64,000 bases of DNA from Sinorhizobium alkalisoli (GCF_008932245.1 NZ_CP034909.1:1860001-1924000), one strand, 5' to 3'; counted from the first letter of the stretch, positions 29,980-38,320 are shown. Notes: generated by a model from the letters alone, not told the origin. A program made the numbers and translations.

Positions 29980-30455
29980 CGGCAGCGCCTTTCTTTCACG
30001 GTACATTCACGCTGAAACGCGTCTGGGCGGCCCCGCCCGCCCGGGTGTTCGGCGCATGGTCCGATCCCCACCTCAAGGCAAAATGGTTCACCGGTCCGCC
30101 GGAACGTTGGACGTTGCTGCGCCGGTCGATGGATTTTCGCGTGGGCGGACTGGAGGTGCTGGAAGGCCGCTTCAACGAGAGCGGCACGGTTACGCTTTTC
30201 GAGGCCCGCTACCATCTGATCGAGCCGGCCCGGCGTCTCGTCTATGCCTATGACCTCTATCACTCCGGACGCTTCCATTCGGTCACCTTGTCGAGCCTGG
30301 CACTCGAAGCGGAAGGGGACGGAACCCGCGTCTCCTATACGGAGCAGATCGTGTTTCTGGACGGGAAGGACGGGACTGCCGATCGCCGCCACGGAACAGG
30401 ACTCCAGTTCGACATGATCGAAACCATCCTTCAAATCAACGGAGCCACGCAATGA
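29976..30455 (+). CDS. SRPBCC/AHSA1-family protein
   Basis: A 159-aa START-like protein of the activator-of-Hsp90-ATPase 1 homology group. The N-terminal FTLKRVWAAPPARVFGAWSDPHLKAKWF segment is the family signature, and VSYTEQIVFLDG closes the barrel. These cytoplasmic proteins bind hydrophobic ligands, and their genes commonly follow an ArsR gene. Both ends overlap neighbours by 4 bases, so the three genes are translationally coupled. Confidence 0.82.
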   Translation: MTAAPFFHGTFTLKRVWAAPPARVFGAWSDPHLKAKWFTGPPERWTLLRRSMDFRVGGLEVLEGRFNESGTVTLFEARYHLIEPARRLVYAYDLYHSGRFHSVTLSSLALEAEGDGTRVSYTEQIVFLDGKDGTADRRHGTGLQFDMIETILQINGATQ

Positions 30456-31111
30456 CGCTTGCACTATACGGGCACCCGTTTGCCTCCTTCGTATGGAAAC
30501 CGCTGATCGCCCTCTACGAGCGCGACGTGCGCTTCGAATTCCGGATGGTCGATCCCGATCATCCGGAGAACCAGGCGCGCATGACCGATCTCTCGCCCAC
30601 CGGACAATTTCCCGCTCTGATCGACGGAGACAGGGAAATCACTGAGAGCAACGCCGTGATCGAGTATCTCGATCTGTTTCATGGGAACGAAACGCCGATG
30701 GTGCCGGAGGATCCGCGCGAAGCGCTGGGAGCGCGCATGATGGCGGACGTGTTCGACGATTATGTCCATGCGCCGATGCAGCGGATCGTCGGTAATGCCC
30801 TGCGCGGCGAAAACGAGCGAGACCCGCGCGGCGTCGCCGACGCGCGCACCTTGCTCGATCGATGCTACGCCTGGCTGGAGCCCCGCCTGCAAGCGAGAGA
30901 ATGGGCGGCGTGCGGCCGGTTCACCATTGCCGATTGTGCCGCCGCACCGGCACTATTCTATGCGGACTGGGTGCACCCGATCCCCGAACGCCATGCCGCG
31001 CTCGCCGCCTTCAGGGCACGGCTGCTGTCCCGCTCCTCCGTGGCACGCGTCGTCGACGAAGCACGTCCCTATCGAAGCTTCTTTCCGTTGGGAGCACCCG
31101 ACCGGGACTAG
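30452..31111 (+). CDS. Glutathione S-transferase family protein
   Basis: A 219-aa protein with an N-terminal thioredoxin-like domain (residues about 1-80; TGQFPALIDGDREITESNAVIEYL carries the glutathione-binding Glu-Ser pair) and a helical C-terminal domain. It conjugates or reduces electrophiles with glutathione. It is the third gene of the ArsR-SRPBCC-GST operon, suggesting a response to a hydrophobic electrophile. Confidence 0.84.
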   Translation: MTLALYGHPFASFVWKPLIALYERDVRFEFRMVDPDHPENQARMTDLSPTGQFPALIDGDREITESNAVIEYLDLFHGNETPMVPEDPREALGARMMADVFDDYVHAPMQRIVGNALRGENERDPRGVADARTLLDRCYAWLEPRLQAREWAACGRFTIADCAAAPALFYADWVHPIPERHAALAAFRARLLSRSSVARVVDEARPYRSFFPLGAPDRD

Positions 31112-31166
31112 CTAGCCCCTCCCCGTCTCGCGTCCCAGGCACGCGCGACGCTCCAGGCGGGAGAAC

Positions 31167-32606
31167 TCAATCGAGCCCCGCCAATGCGGAGGCATTACGA
31201 ATGGCGAGCGCGGCACCCGGGTTCGTTACGGGACGACCCGCGATAAAACGTGCCACGGAAAATTCGGGAAATTCAGCTTTCAAGCGAGCCGTGACTTTGG
31301 CCACCTCGACCGTATCGCCCACGGCCGCATGCGCAAGCGCCAGGAACATCAGCACGTCCGGCGACTGTGGCGCGCTTCTTTGGAGCGCCGCAATTGCCTC
31401 CATATGCCTGCCCGCGACGAAGAGAATGCGACCCTGCATGGCGAAATACCAAGGCGGGGCCAGCGGATTGAGTTGCATTGCGCGCTCCATAAGCGGAATT
31501 GCCTCGGACGGGTCGCCGACGACAAGAGCCTTGCTGCCAGCCAGCAGCATCAGTATGCCGGCGTGATTGGAACCGTATTCGAACGCTCGCCGATGCGCAC
31601 GCTCCGCCCCCTCGCGGTCGCCTAGGCATGCCCTGAGATCGCCAAGGGAAGCGCAGGCGCAGATGTTCGTCGGGTCGAGTTGCAGCGCGTTTTCGATCGC
31701 CGTTCGCCAGTTTTCGATCGACGTTGGCAGATCGTGGCCGAAGCCGTTGCAGGCCTCCACCGAATAGGCATAGCCGAGCTCGGCCCAGGCACTGGCGAAG
31801 GTCGGATCGTGCTCCAGCGCGCGTGAAAACAGGCGAATTGCTTCCGCATTCCCGGAGCGGCTGAACGTCGTGTGCTGTTCGAGGGCAAGCAGGTAACAGT
31901 CGTAGGCGCTCAGGCTGGCCGGCGGCTTGCGGCGGATGGCCTTGCGGCCGACCGTGGCAAGTATGCCGAAACTGCCGGCAAGCAGGTTGATGATGCTTTC
32001 GGCGAGGCTGTCCTGCAGCGCGAAAATTTGCTCCACCGGGCGATCGTAGCGCTCACGCCACAGGCTGACGCCAGTGCGAATATCGGCAAGTTCGATCGTC
32101 AGCCGAATCCTCTCGTCATTCGCGCGCAGCCGGCCCGAAACGAGATAGGTGACGCCAAACGCCGCGCCGCCCGCCGCGAAATCGGCAGGCTTGCTGCCCA
32201 GCGCTTTCATCGTGTGGAAGGCAATCACAGGTAACCCCGCGTAGCGCGCCATGTCTATCGTGATGTCTGACGACAGCCCGTCGGCAAGGCGGAGCCATCG
32301 TTCTTCGGAATTCAAGCATTCGAAGGGGAATATGGCGAGCACCGGCAAGGCGTCGGCCAAGGGTGAAGGAGCATCGGGCTGCACATCGGAGGCACTGTTG
32401 AAGTAGGCCGCGAGTCCGACCTTGTTGTGCACCCCAAGTTTCTCGTAGATCGTGGCAAGGTGCGTACGAACGGTGGTCGGGGCGATGAAAAGCGCATTGC
32501 CGATTTCGCGATACGTCATGCCGGACGCGAATTTTTCTGCGATCATACGCTCGCGGTTCGACAATGCACCGAGCGCCTGGGCTTTCGAAACGCAATTCAG
32601 CACCAT
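31167..32606 (-). CDS. LuxR-type HTH protein with TolB-like and TPR domains
   Basis: A 479-aa protein. An N-terminal GerE/LuxR helix-turn-helix (about residues 12-70; LSNRERMIAEKFASGMTYREIGNALFIAPTTVRTHL) is followed by a domain like the N-terminal half of TPR-adenylate-cyclase regulators (VLAIFPFECLNS...LADGLSSDI...YLVSGRLRAN), then about six TPR units. Usually that C-terminal architecture is joined to an OmpR-type winged helix or a cyclase domain. It is probably a cytoplasmic transcription factor that senses through its TPR region. Confidence 0.75.
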   Translation of the reverse strand: MVLNCVSKAQALGALSNRERMIAEKFASGMTYREIGNALFIAPTTVRTHLATIYEKLGVHNKVGLAAYFNSASDVQPDAPSPLADALPVLAIFPFECLNSEERWLRLADGLSSDITIDMARYAGLPVIAFHTMKALGSKPADFAAGGAAFGVTYLVSGRLRANDERIRLTIELADIRTGVSLWRERYDRPVEQIFALQDSLAESIINLLAGSFGILATVGRKAIRRKPPASLSAYDCYLLALEQHTTFSRSGNAEAIRLFSRALEHDPTFASAWAELGYAYSVEACNGFGHDLPTSIENWRTAIENALQLDPTNICACASLGDLRACLGDREGAERAHRRAFEYGSNHAGILMLLAGSKALVVGDPSEAIPLMERAMQLNPLAPPWYFAMQGRILFVAGRHMEAIAALQRSAPQSPDVLMFLALAHAAVGDTVEVAKVTARLKAEFPEFSVARFIAGRPVTNPGAALAIRNASALAGLD

Positions 32607-32878
32607 GGTGACCCCGACCCAGGAACCTTCCTCGCTTCCGTCGGGAGAATACTACAGATGCAGTAGGACGAATACTGCATCTGCCCGGTCGCACTGCGGA
32701 TGCACTCGTTGCAAGATTTCCCTGCGATAAGCTGCGATCTGCCAAGGGGCCGTGCGACTTGTTTCCAATGCGCATCGCCACTGTGCCTGGAAGCAGGAGC
32801 GACGCGCCTCGAACGCGGGGCTCGTTCTGGAAAGATCGGCGTGTTCCGCCTGTAAACCGGTAGCTGGAAGGGCTAACA

Positions 32879-33592
32879 ATGAGCGCGAACTCATTCCTGG
32901 GGCTCGTGGCGATGCTTGTTGCAGTGTTTTCAGGACTGCAGGCACATGCCGCCGATGTCGATACCGCCATCGTCTTCGCGGTCGATTACTCATCCTCGGT
33001 CGACCCGGCTACCGCCGACCTGCAGCGCAAGGGACATGCCGCTGCCCTTACTTCGACCGAGGTCGTCGCGGCGATTGCCGGCAACCATCTCGGCTGCATC
33101 AGCATTGCTTATATTGAATGGGCGAGCCCGGGGCGCATAAGGACCGTGCTGCCCTGGACGAGCATCTGCACGCTTGAAGATGCCGAAGCGGCCGCCCTGG
33201 TGATCAACGAGCGCGGGGACACTGGCTTCAGTCGCAGCGGGCGCGGCGGTACGTCGGTTTCCTCTGCCATCGACGTTGCAAGTCTGTTGCTCGATCAGTT
33301 TCCAGGAAGGGCGACCAGAAAAATAATCGACATCTCTGCCAACGGCGAGAACAACGACGGGCTTCCTGTTGAGCCGAGCCGGCGGAAGGCAATTGCCAAA
33401 GGGTACACGATCAACGCGATTGCCATTCCAGCCCAGGATGACAATCCTGGCCACCAGCTGGCATCCTATTTTGCCGACTGCGTCATTGGTGGTCCCGAGG
33501 CTTTCGTGATGAGGCCGACGGCTCCAAGCGACTACACCAGGGCTCTCCGCCGCAAATTGCTGACTGAAATTAGTATGAACATTGAACCATAA
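32879..33592 (+). CDS. Exported DUF1194 (von Willebrand A-like) protein
   Basis: A 237-aa protein with a signal peptide (residues 1 to about 24, ending LQAHAAD). The DUF1194 domain resembles a VWA fold: FAVDYSSSVD carries a MIDAS-like DxSxS pattern, with SGRGGTSVSSAID and KIIDISANGENND later. It is likely periplasmic or surface-bound and metal-binding. Function unknown. It is divergent from the LuxR-TPR gene. Confidence 0.8.
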   Translation: MSANSFLGLVAMLVAVFSGLQAHAADVDTAIVFAVDYSSSVDPATADLQRKGHAAALTSTEVVAAIAGNHLGCISIAYIEWASPGRIRTVLPWTSICTLEDAEAAALVINERGDTGFSRSGRGGTSVSSAIDVASLLLDQFPGRATRKIIDISANGENNDGLPVEPSRRKAIAKGYTINAIAIPAQDDNPGHQLASYFADCVIGGPEAFVMRPTAPSDYTRALRRKLLTEISMNIEP

Positions 33593-33654
33593 ATCCGCTA
33601 CTGCACGCCGCGGCCAAGCATATTCGTACGACGCGCCTCGCCCACAGCCCCCGG

Positions 33655-34356
33655 CTAAAAGCTCAGTGCCGCCATATGGAATTGCAGTTGCTCCACCGGA
33701 TAGCGATAGTCCCACCCCACCGGGCAGGCGTTGCGAGAGCGACAGCCCGCGGCAAAACAGCCACCCCTCCCCGTCACGCCCAGATACGTGCGGCAATGCA
33801 CGGCATCGAACTTACCGGAGGCCAAGGCTTGAGCGGGACAGGCTGCAACACACGGCTTTCCCTCGCAAGTATCGCAGGGATGCCCCATTACCGCCTCGCC
33901 CGATACCGGCAGCGGTCGGGCGAAGGCCAGCGCGCCGCGATAGCCGTGCCAGAGGCCAAAGCGCGGATGGATGAGAATTCCGAGCGGCGACTGCTTCAAC
34001 CCTTCGGCGCGCATCGCCCATTGCTGGAAGGGTTGCCACGGCGGATCGGAGGGGAAATAGGCCGTCACACCCGTCGCCTCCGCCACCGGCAGGATCACCT
34101 GTTTCGACCAGTTGTCGAGCGGGTCCGTTCCGCCAGCATCCGCGGCACCTTCCCGCCAACGGCTGAAAGGCTCCCAGATCGAGCCGCCTATATTGCCGAT
34201 GAGGGCGACGCTCGCCGCCGCCGCGCCGCCGTCAAGCGAGGGCGCCTCCTCGCCTTTTGCGAACGTCACCGTTCCGCGCAAAAAAAGACCGTGCGGCCGG
34301 AGGGCCGCACGGATCTTTTCGATTGAATGCTCCGCCGAAGCAGACGCCGCCGTCAT
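33655..34356 (-). CDS. 4Fe-4S ferredoxin-type protein linked to the corrinoid methyltransferase
   Basis: A 233-aa cytoplasmic protein related to the ferredoxin half of QueG-like proteins. Eight cysteines lie in the C-terminal third: C161, C164, C169, C173 (GHPCDTCEGKPCVAACP) and C188, C200, C205, C211, enough for two clusters. The N-terminal 150 residues bear no helical-repeat or cobalamin motif I recognise. The ATG at 34356 overlaps a stop in the mttB-like gene's frame by 4 bases. It probably supplies low-potential electrons for corrinoid reactivation. Confidence 0.72.
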   Translation of the reverse strand: MTAASASAEHSIEKIRAALRPHGLFLRGTVTFAKGEEAPSLDGGAAAASVALIGNIGGSIWEPFSRWREGAADAGGTDPLDNWSKQVILPVAEATGVTAYFPSDPPWQPFQQWAMRAEGLKQSPLGILIHPRFGLWHGYRGALAFARPLPVSGEAVMGHPCDTCEGKPCVAACPAQALASGKFDAVHCRTYLGVTGRGGCFAAGCRSRNACPVGWDYRYPVEQLQFHMAALSF

Positions 34357-34463
34357 TTCGGTTTCGGCCCCTGTAACTCGTAATGCGGGCGCCAGACCTC
34401 CTTCTGGATCATGTCCGCGACCTGCGCCCTGCCGCCTTGCTCCCTGGCGCGTTCGGGAGCCTT

Positions 34464-36038
34464 TCAGGTGAAGGCGTCCGGCATCGAGTCCTTGCGCTTG
34501 GCGATGAAGTCCTTGAGCGCTTCGTCGATGGCCGGATCGAGATACGGCGCCTCGTAGGTCTCGAGCCAGCTGCGGGCCAGCGCATTGGCGCGCTCTTCGA
34601 TACGCTTCTGGCCTTCGATTTCCCACTGTTCGAAGGAATTGTTGTCGGCGAGCGGCGAGCGATAGAAGGCCGTCTGGAAGTTGGCCTGCGTATGGGCGCA
34701 GCCGAGATAGTGGCTGCCGGGTCCGACTTCGCGGATCGCGTCCATCGCCTGGGCGCTTTCCGACAGATCGACCCCTTCGGCCATCTTCTGCATCATGCCG
34801 AGTTGGTCCTGGTCGATCATGAACTTCTCGTAGGAGGAAACGAGACCCCCTTCGAGCCAGCCGGCCGAGTGCAGCACAAAGTTGGTACCGGCAAGCAGCG
34901 TCATGTTGAGCGTGCTCGCCGATTCATGCGCGGCCTGCGCATCCGGAACCTTCGAGCCGCAGAGCGAGCCGCCGGTACGGAACGGCAGTCCGAGCCGGCG
35001 GGCAAGCTGAGCCGCGCCGTAGGAGACGAGCGACGGCTCGGGCGTGCCGAAGGTCGGTGCACCCGACTGCATCGAGATCGAGGCCGCGAAGGTGCCGAAA
35101 AGCACCGGCGCGCCCTTGCGGATGAGCTGGGTGAAGGATGCACCGGCGAGCACTTCAGCGAGGATCTGCGCCAGCGTGCCGGCAACGGTCACCGGGCTCA
35201 TGGCACCCGAAAGGATGAAGGGCGAGACCACGCAGGCCTGGTTATGGCGGGCATAGACCTTGGCGGCCCCCAGCATCGTCTCGTCGAAGACCATCGGCGA
35301 GTTGGCGTTGATGAGGTTCAGCGTCACCGTGTTGTTCTCGACGAAGTCGTCGCCGAACAGGATCTTCGCCATCGCCACCGTGTCTTCGGCGCGTTCGGGC
35401 GCCGTAACCGATCCCATGAAGGGTTTGTCGGAATAGCGCATATGGGTGTAGACCATATCGAGATGGCGCTTGTTGACCGGAACGTCGACGGGCTCGCAGA
35501 CTGTGCCGCCCGAAGAATGCATGGACGGCGCCATATAGGCGAGCTTCACGAAGTTGCGGAAGTCCTCGATGGTCGCGTAGCGACGGTTGCCTTCGAGGTC
35601 GCGCACGAAGGGCGGTCCGTAGACCGGCGCGAAGACCGTCGCCTTGCCGCCGATTTGCGCGTTCCGCTCAGGATTGCGCGCATTCCAGGTGAACTCCTTC
35701 GGTGCGCTCTTCAGGAGCTCGCGGCAGAGGCCTTTCGGGAAATGCACCCGCTGGCCGCGTACGTCGGCGCCCGCCGCCTTCCAGAGTTCGAGCGCTTCTG
35801 CGTCGTCGCGAAACTCGATGCCGATCTCTTCGAGTATGATATCGGCATTGCGCTCGATGATCTGCAGACCCTCTTCGTCAAGCACTTCATATTCGCGAAT
35901 CTTGCGCTGGATATAGGGCAAAGACGGTCCCGGACCGCCACCGGTGCGGGAGGCGCGGCGTGCCGCCGCTCCCCGTCCCTCGCCACGCGCGCGGCGTCCG
36001 CCGCCTTCGACCGCGCCTTGTTCTGTCACGTCGCTCAT
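34464..36038 (-). CDS. MttB-superfamily corrinoid methyltransferase (quaternary amine type)
   Basis: A 524-aa protein of the trimethylamine methyltransferase (MttB) superfamily, with no internal amber codon, so it is the non-pyrrolysine type that includes glycine betaine methyltransferase MtgB. It would move a methyl group from a quaternary amine to the corrinoid protein. The N-terminal 38 residues are rich in Gly and Arg, unlike the rest. The core shows VFAPVYGPPFVRDLEG and GTNFVLHSAGWLEGG-type segments. Start at 36038 after gagaggaaacgagcg. Betaine is the likeliest substrate by context (bmt, betaine transporter) but is not proven. Confidence 0.85.
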   Translation of the reverse strand: MSDVTEQGAVEGGGRRARGEGRGAAARRASRTGGGPGPSLPYIQRKIREYEVLDEEGLQIIERNADIILEEIGIEFRDDAEALELWKAAGADVRGQRVHFPKGLCRELLKSAPKEFTWNARNPERNAQIGGKATVFAPVYGPPFVRDLEGNRRYATIEDFRNFVKLAYMAPSMHSSGGTVCEPVDVPVNKRHLDMVYTHMRYSDKPFMGSVTAPERAEDTVAMAKILFGDDFVENNTVTLNLINANSPMVFDETMLGAAKVYARHNQACVVSPFILSGAMSPVTVAGTLAQILAEVLAGASFTQLIRKGAPVLFGTFAASISMQSGAPTFGTPEPSLVSYGAAQLARRLGLPFRTGGSLCGSKVPDAQAAHESASTLNMTLLAGTNFVLHSAGWLEGGLVSSYEKFMIDQDQLGMMQKMAEGVDLSESAQAMDAIREVGPGSHYLGCAHTQANFQTAFYRSPLADNNSFEQWEIEGQKRIEERANALARSWLETYEAPYLDPAIDEALKDFIAKRKDSMPDAFT

Positions 36039-36620
36039 TCGCTCGTTTCCTCTCCCGCCGTGTCTCTCCTTGTTAAGACGCGGCAACACTCTGGACCGGA
36101 TTGGGCGCATAATCTTTTCCCGGGATCGAATCCAGTGGTCAAGACCATGCGCCGGCATCATTTCGGTATAATGCTAGCAAGCCGCCGGCCCGGTACGGGT
36201 CTCAATGCGCCAACGGGTGGCGCATCTTAGACACTCGGCCGACGCGCGACACAGACCCGCCAACCACCCGACGGGCGGCTACCGAACTGCATCCGCCTTT
36301 GAGAATCAAGCGCATCTGGCGGCGAACGGAGCTGCGCACCGCGCCGTAAGGCGGCAATATGCCGAAGGACCGATGGAACCGAGAGGCCCTGAGCAGGTTA
36401 CGCAAACGGGTCCCCACGGCTGTGCTGAGAACCTGCGGCGAACACAAGGAATGTGGGTAGCCCGTGAATGTCTTGCTAGTCGCTTTTCGTCATATGCGGC
36501 GTCGCATTCGAAAAGAGATTTTTAGGCATCGCCCGCTAAGGATTGGGCAGCGTCCGGATTGTGCCCAAGATCGTGCCCACCCGTGCGAAATCACCGTGCC
36601 AGGAACCGAGGAAACCCACT
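36039..36620. other. Long divergent leader/promoter region between mttB-like and corrinoid protein genes
   Basis: This 582-base region has no supported gene. It holds promoters for both divergent units and, at about 36333-36470, a strongly foldable segment described separately. Its composition is less regular than coding DNA here, and short frames in it have no ribosome site. Confidence 0.6.
36333..36470 (+). promoter_or_regulatory. Candidate structured leader RNA (pseudoknot) of the corrinoid protein gene
   Basis: On the plus strand there are two local hairpins: cgcc-gtaa-ggcg at 36342-36353 (GNRA-type loop), or alternatively cggca/tgccg at 36352-36364. Next comes a perfect 7-bp helix gcaggtt 36393-36399 with aacctgc 36430-36436. 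An interrupted helix acggg/cccgt (36406-36410 with 36461-36465) continues into cccac/gtggg (36413-36417 with 36453-36457). The 7-bp helix crosses the second helix, giving a pseudoknot. It ends about 150 bases before the corrinoid protein start. It matches no riboswitch class I know. Confidence 0.35.
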
Positions 36621-37319
36621 ATGGCAGACGATGAAATCATTCTCGAGGACCTTTCCGACGAAGAACTCGTGCAGCAGATGCACGACGATCTTTATGATGG
36701 TCTCAAGGAAGAAATCGAGGACGGCACGCGCATCCTCCTCGATCGCGGCTGGACGCCCTACGACATTTTGACCAAGGCGCTCGTTGAAGGCATGCGCATC
36801 GTCGGCATCGACTTCCGCGACGGCATCCTGTTCGTTCCGGAAGTGCTGCTCTCGGCCAATGCGATGAAGGCCGGCATGACCATCCTTCGCCCGCTGCTTG
36901 CCGAAACCGGTGCGCCGAAGCTCGGCAAGATGGTGATCGGTACCGTCAAGGGCGACATCCACGATATCGGCAAGAATCTCGTGGGCATGATGATGGAAGG
37001 CGCCGGCTTCGATGTCGTCGACCTCGGCATCAACAACCCGGTCGAGAACTATCTCGAAGCGCTCGAGCGCGAGAAGCCCGATATTCTCGGCATGTCGGCT
37101 CTGCTCACGACGACCATGCCCTACATGAAGGTCGTGATCGATACGATGAAGGAAAAGGGCCTGCGCGATGACTATGTCGTGCTCGTCGGCGGCGCGCCGC
37201 TGAACGAAGAATTCGGCAAGGCCGTTGGCGCCGACGCCTATTGCCGCGATGCTGCGGTCGCCGTCGAAACTGCCAAGGACTTCATCAAGCGCAAGCACAA
37301 CCAGCTTGCCGCCGGCTGA
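36621..37319 (+). CDS. Corrinoid protein (MtgC/MttC type)
   Basis: A 232-aa methyl-carrier protein. The N-terminal helical cap domain (about residues 1-90) is unusually acidic at its start (15 Asp/Glu in the first 35 residues). The C-terminal B12-binding Rossmann domain has the cobalt-ligand motif GDIHDIGKN (D-x-H-x-x-G, His about residue 116) followed by SALLTTTMPYMK and VGGAPLNEEF. It accepts the methyl group from the MttB-like enzyme and hands it to the H4folate methyltransferase. Start at 36621 after aaccgagg. A strong terminator follows. Confidence 0.93.
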   Translation: MADDEIILEDLSDEELVQQMHDDLYDGLKEEIEDGTRILLDRGWTPYDILTKALVEGMRIVGIDFRDGILFVPEVLLSANAMKAGMTILRPLLAETGAPKLGKMVIGTVKGDIHDIGKNLVGMMMEGAGFDVVDLGINNPVENYLEALEREKPDILGMSALLTTTMPYMKVVIDTMKEKGLRDDYVVLVGGAPLNEEFGKAVGADAYCRDAAVAVETAKDFIKRKHNQLAAG

Positions 37320-37337
37320 GGCCGCCTTATCTTGAAG

Positions 37338-37378
37338 AGAAAGCCGGCTGCGCGGATGAACCCGGCAGCCGGCTTTCT
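37338..37378. terminator. Bidirectional terminator between corrinoid protein gene and entericidin-like gene
   Basis: A perfect 13-bp stem (37338-37350 with 37366-37378) with an aaagcc...ggcttt base lies 18 bases after the corrinoid protein stop and 26 bases from the end of the convergent small lipoprotein gene. A and T at the stem base on each strand suit intrinsic termination in both directions. Confidence 0.75.
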
Positions 37379-37404
37379 ACGCTTCAGGCGAATACAGGAT
37401 CGGA

Positions 37405-37542
37405 TCAGTTGGTCGCTCTTGCGATCTTGCGCCCGACATTCGAGGTATCCTGTCCTACGCCGCGGATGGTGTTGCCGCAGGAAGTCAAGGTTGCGAGAAC
37501 CATCAGGACGATGCCGACCGTCGCGAGCGTTTTCGTTTTCAT
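37405..37542 (-). CDS. Entericidin-like small lipoprotein
   Basis: A 45-aa peptide whose N terminus is a lipoprotein signal with lipobox LTSC (Cys22). The mature part, CGNTIRGVGQDTSNVGRKI, is characteristic of entericidin A/B family lipoproteins, whose exact role is unclear (envelope stress or a toxin/antidote pair in enterobacteria). It is too short for most gene finders. It lies between the corrinoid protein and DUF1638 genes on the opposite strand. Confidence 0.85.
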   Translation of the reverse strand: MKTKTLATVGIVLMVLATLTSCGNTIRGVGQDTSNVGRKIARATN

Positions 37543-37581
37543 AGGCGCGATTCCTTCACGTTATTGCGAGGCCGAATAGAG

Positions 37582-38202
37582 ATGGAAAATCTGCCGGAGG
37601 CAAGAGAACGTGATGCATCGATGAAAGTCCAGGTCATCGGCTGCGGCGCGATCGCGCGCGAGATCCTCGCGATCTGTGAGGCAAACCGGCTGGACCACAT
37701 CACCCTCAGCTGTCTGCCGGCCATCTGGCACAACACCCCGGAAAAGATCGTGCCCGGGCTGCGCCAAGCGATCGCCGCGGCGCGCGCGGAAGGTTTCGAG
37801 CGCATCTTCGTCGCCTATGCCGATTGCGGCACCGGCGGCCTCATCGACCGGCTCTGCGAAGAGGAAGGCGTAGACCGCATTCCCGGGCCGCACTGCTATT
37901 CCTTCTTCGCGGGCAATGATGCCTTCGCCGAGCGCTGGGACGAGGACATCACCGCCTTTTTCCTTACCGATTTCCTCGCCCGCCAGTTCGAAACCTTCGT
38001 CATCGAGCCGCTCGGCCTCGACAAGCACCCGGAACTCAGGGACATGTATTTCGGCCATTACCGAAAACTCGTCTACCTGTCGCAGGTGGAAGACGAGGCC
38101 CTCCAGGCGAAGGCGCGTCGCGCCGCCGATATGCTCGGACTGGAATACGAGTACCGTTACACCGGCTATGGCGATCTGACGCGGTCGCTGACCGAAGCGT
38201 GA
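37582..38202 (+). CDS. DUF1638 protein of the corrinoid methyltransferase cluster
   Basis: A protein of about 206 aa with a DUF1638 domain (VIGCGAIAREI, FVAYADCGTGGLIDRL, CYSFFAGNDAF). Several conserved cysteines hint at metal or cofactor binding. The function is unknown, but the family recurs next to MttB-type methyltransferase and corrinoid protein genes, so a role in methyl transfer or corrinoid handling is inferred. The start is uncertain: 37582 and 37621 are both in frame, and the domain begins at the latter. Confidence 0.78.
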   Translation: MENLPEARERDASMKVQVIGCGAIAREILAICEANRLDHITLSCLPAIWHNTPEKIVPGLRQAIAAARAEGFERIFVAYADCGTGGLIDRLCEEEGVDRIPGPHCYSFFAGNDAFAERWDEDITAFFLTDFLARQFETFVIEPLGLDKHPELRDMYFGHYRKLVYLSQVEDEALQAKARRAADMLGLEYEYRYTGYGDLTRSLTEA

Positions 38203-38320
38203 GCGGTTCCTCCTGACCGGCAGCAATTGTCCCGCGCCCGCTTAATACAACCGTAACGCCTGCGACCGCATATCTTTTTGCCGAAGTTGCTGCGGCGCGT
38301 CGCGTTTACCGGTGAAAGTC

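Noticed and set aside
33655..34356. Epoxyqueuosine reductase QueG
   Set aside because: It shares only a ferredoxin-like cysteine pattern. It is too short, lacks the HEAT-like C-terminal domain, and is coupled to the methyltransferase gene.
34464..36038. Pyrrolysine-type MttB
   Set aside because: There is no in-frame amber codon, and no pylT or pylS-like gene is visible in the window. The protein is the non-pyrrolysine type.
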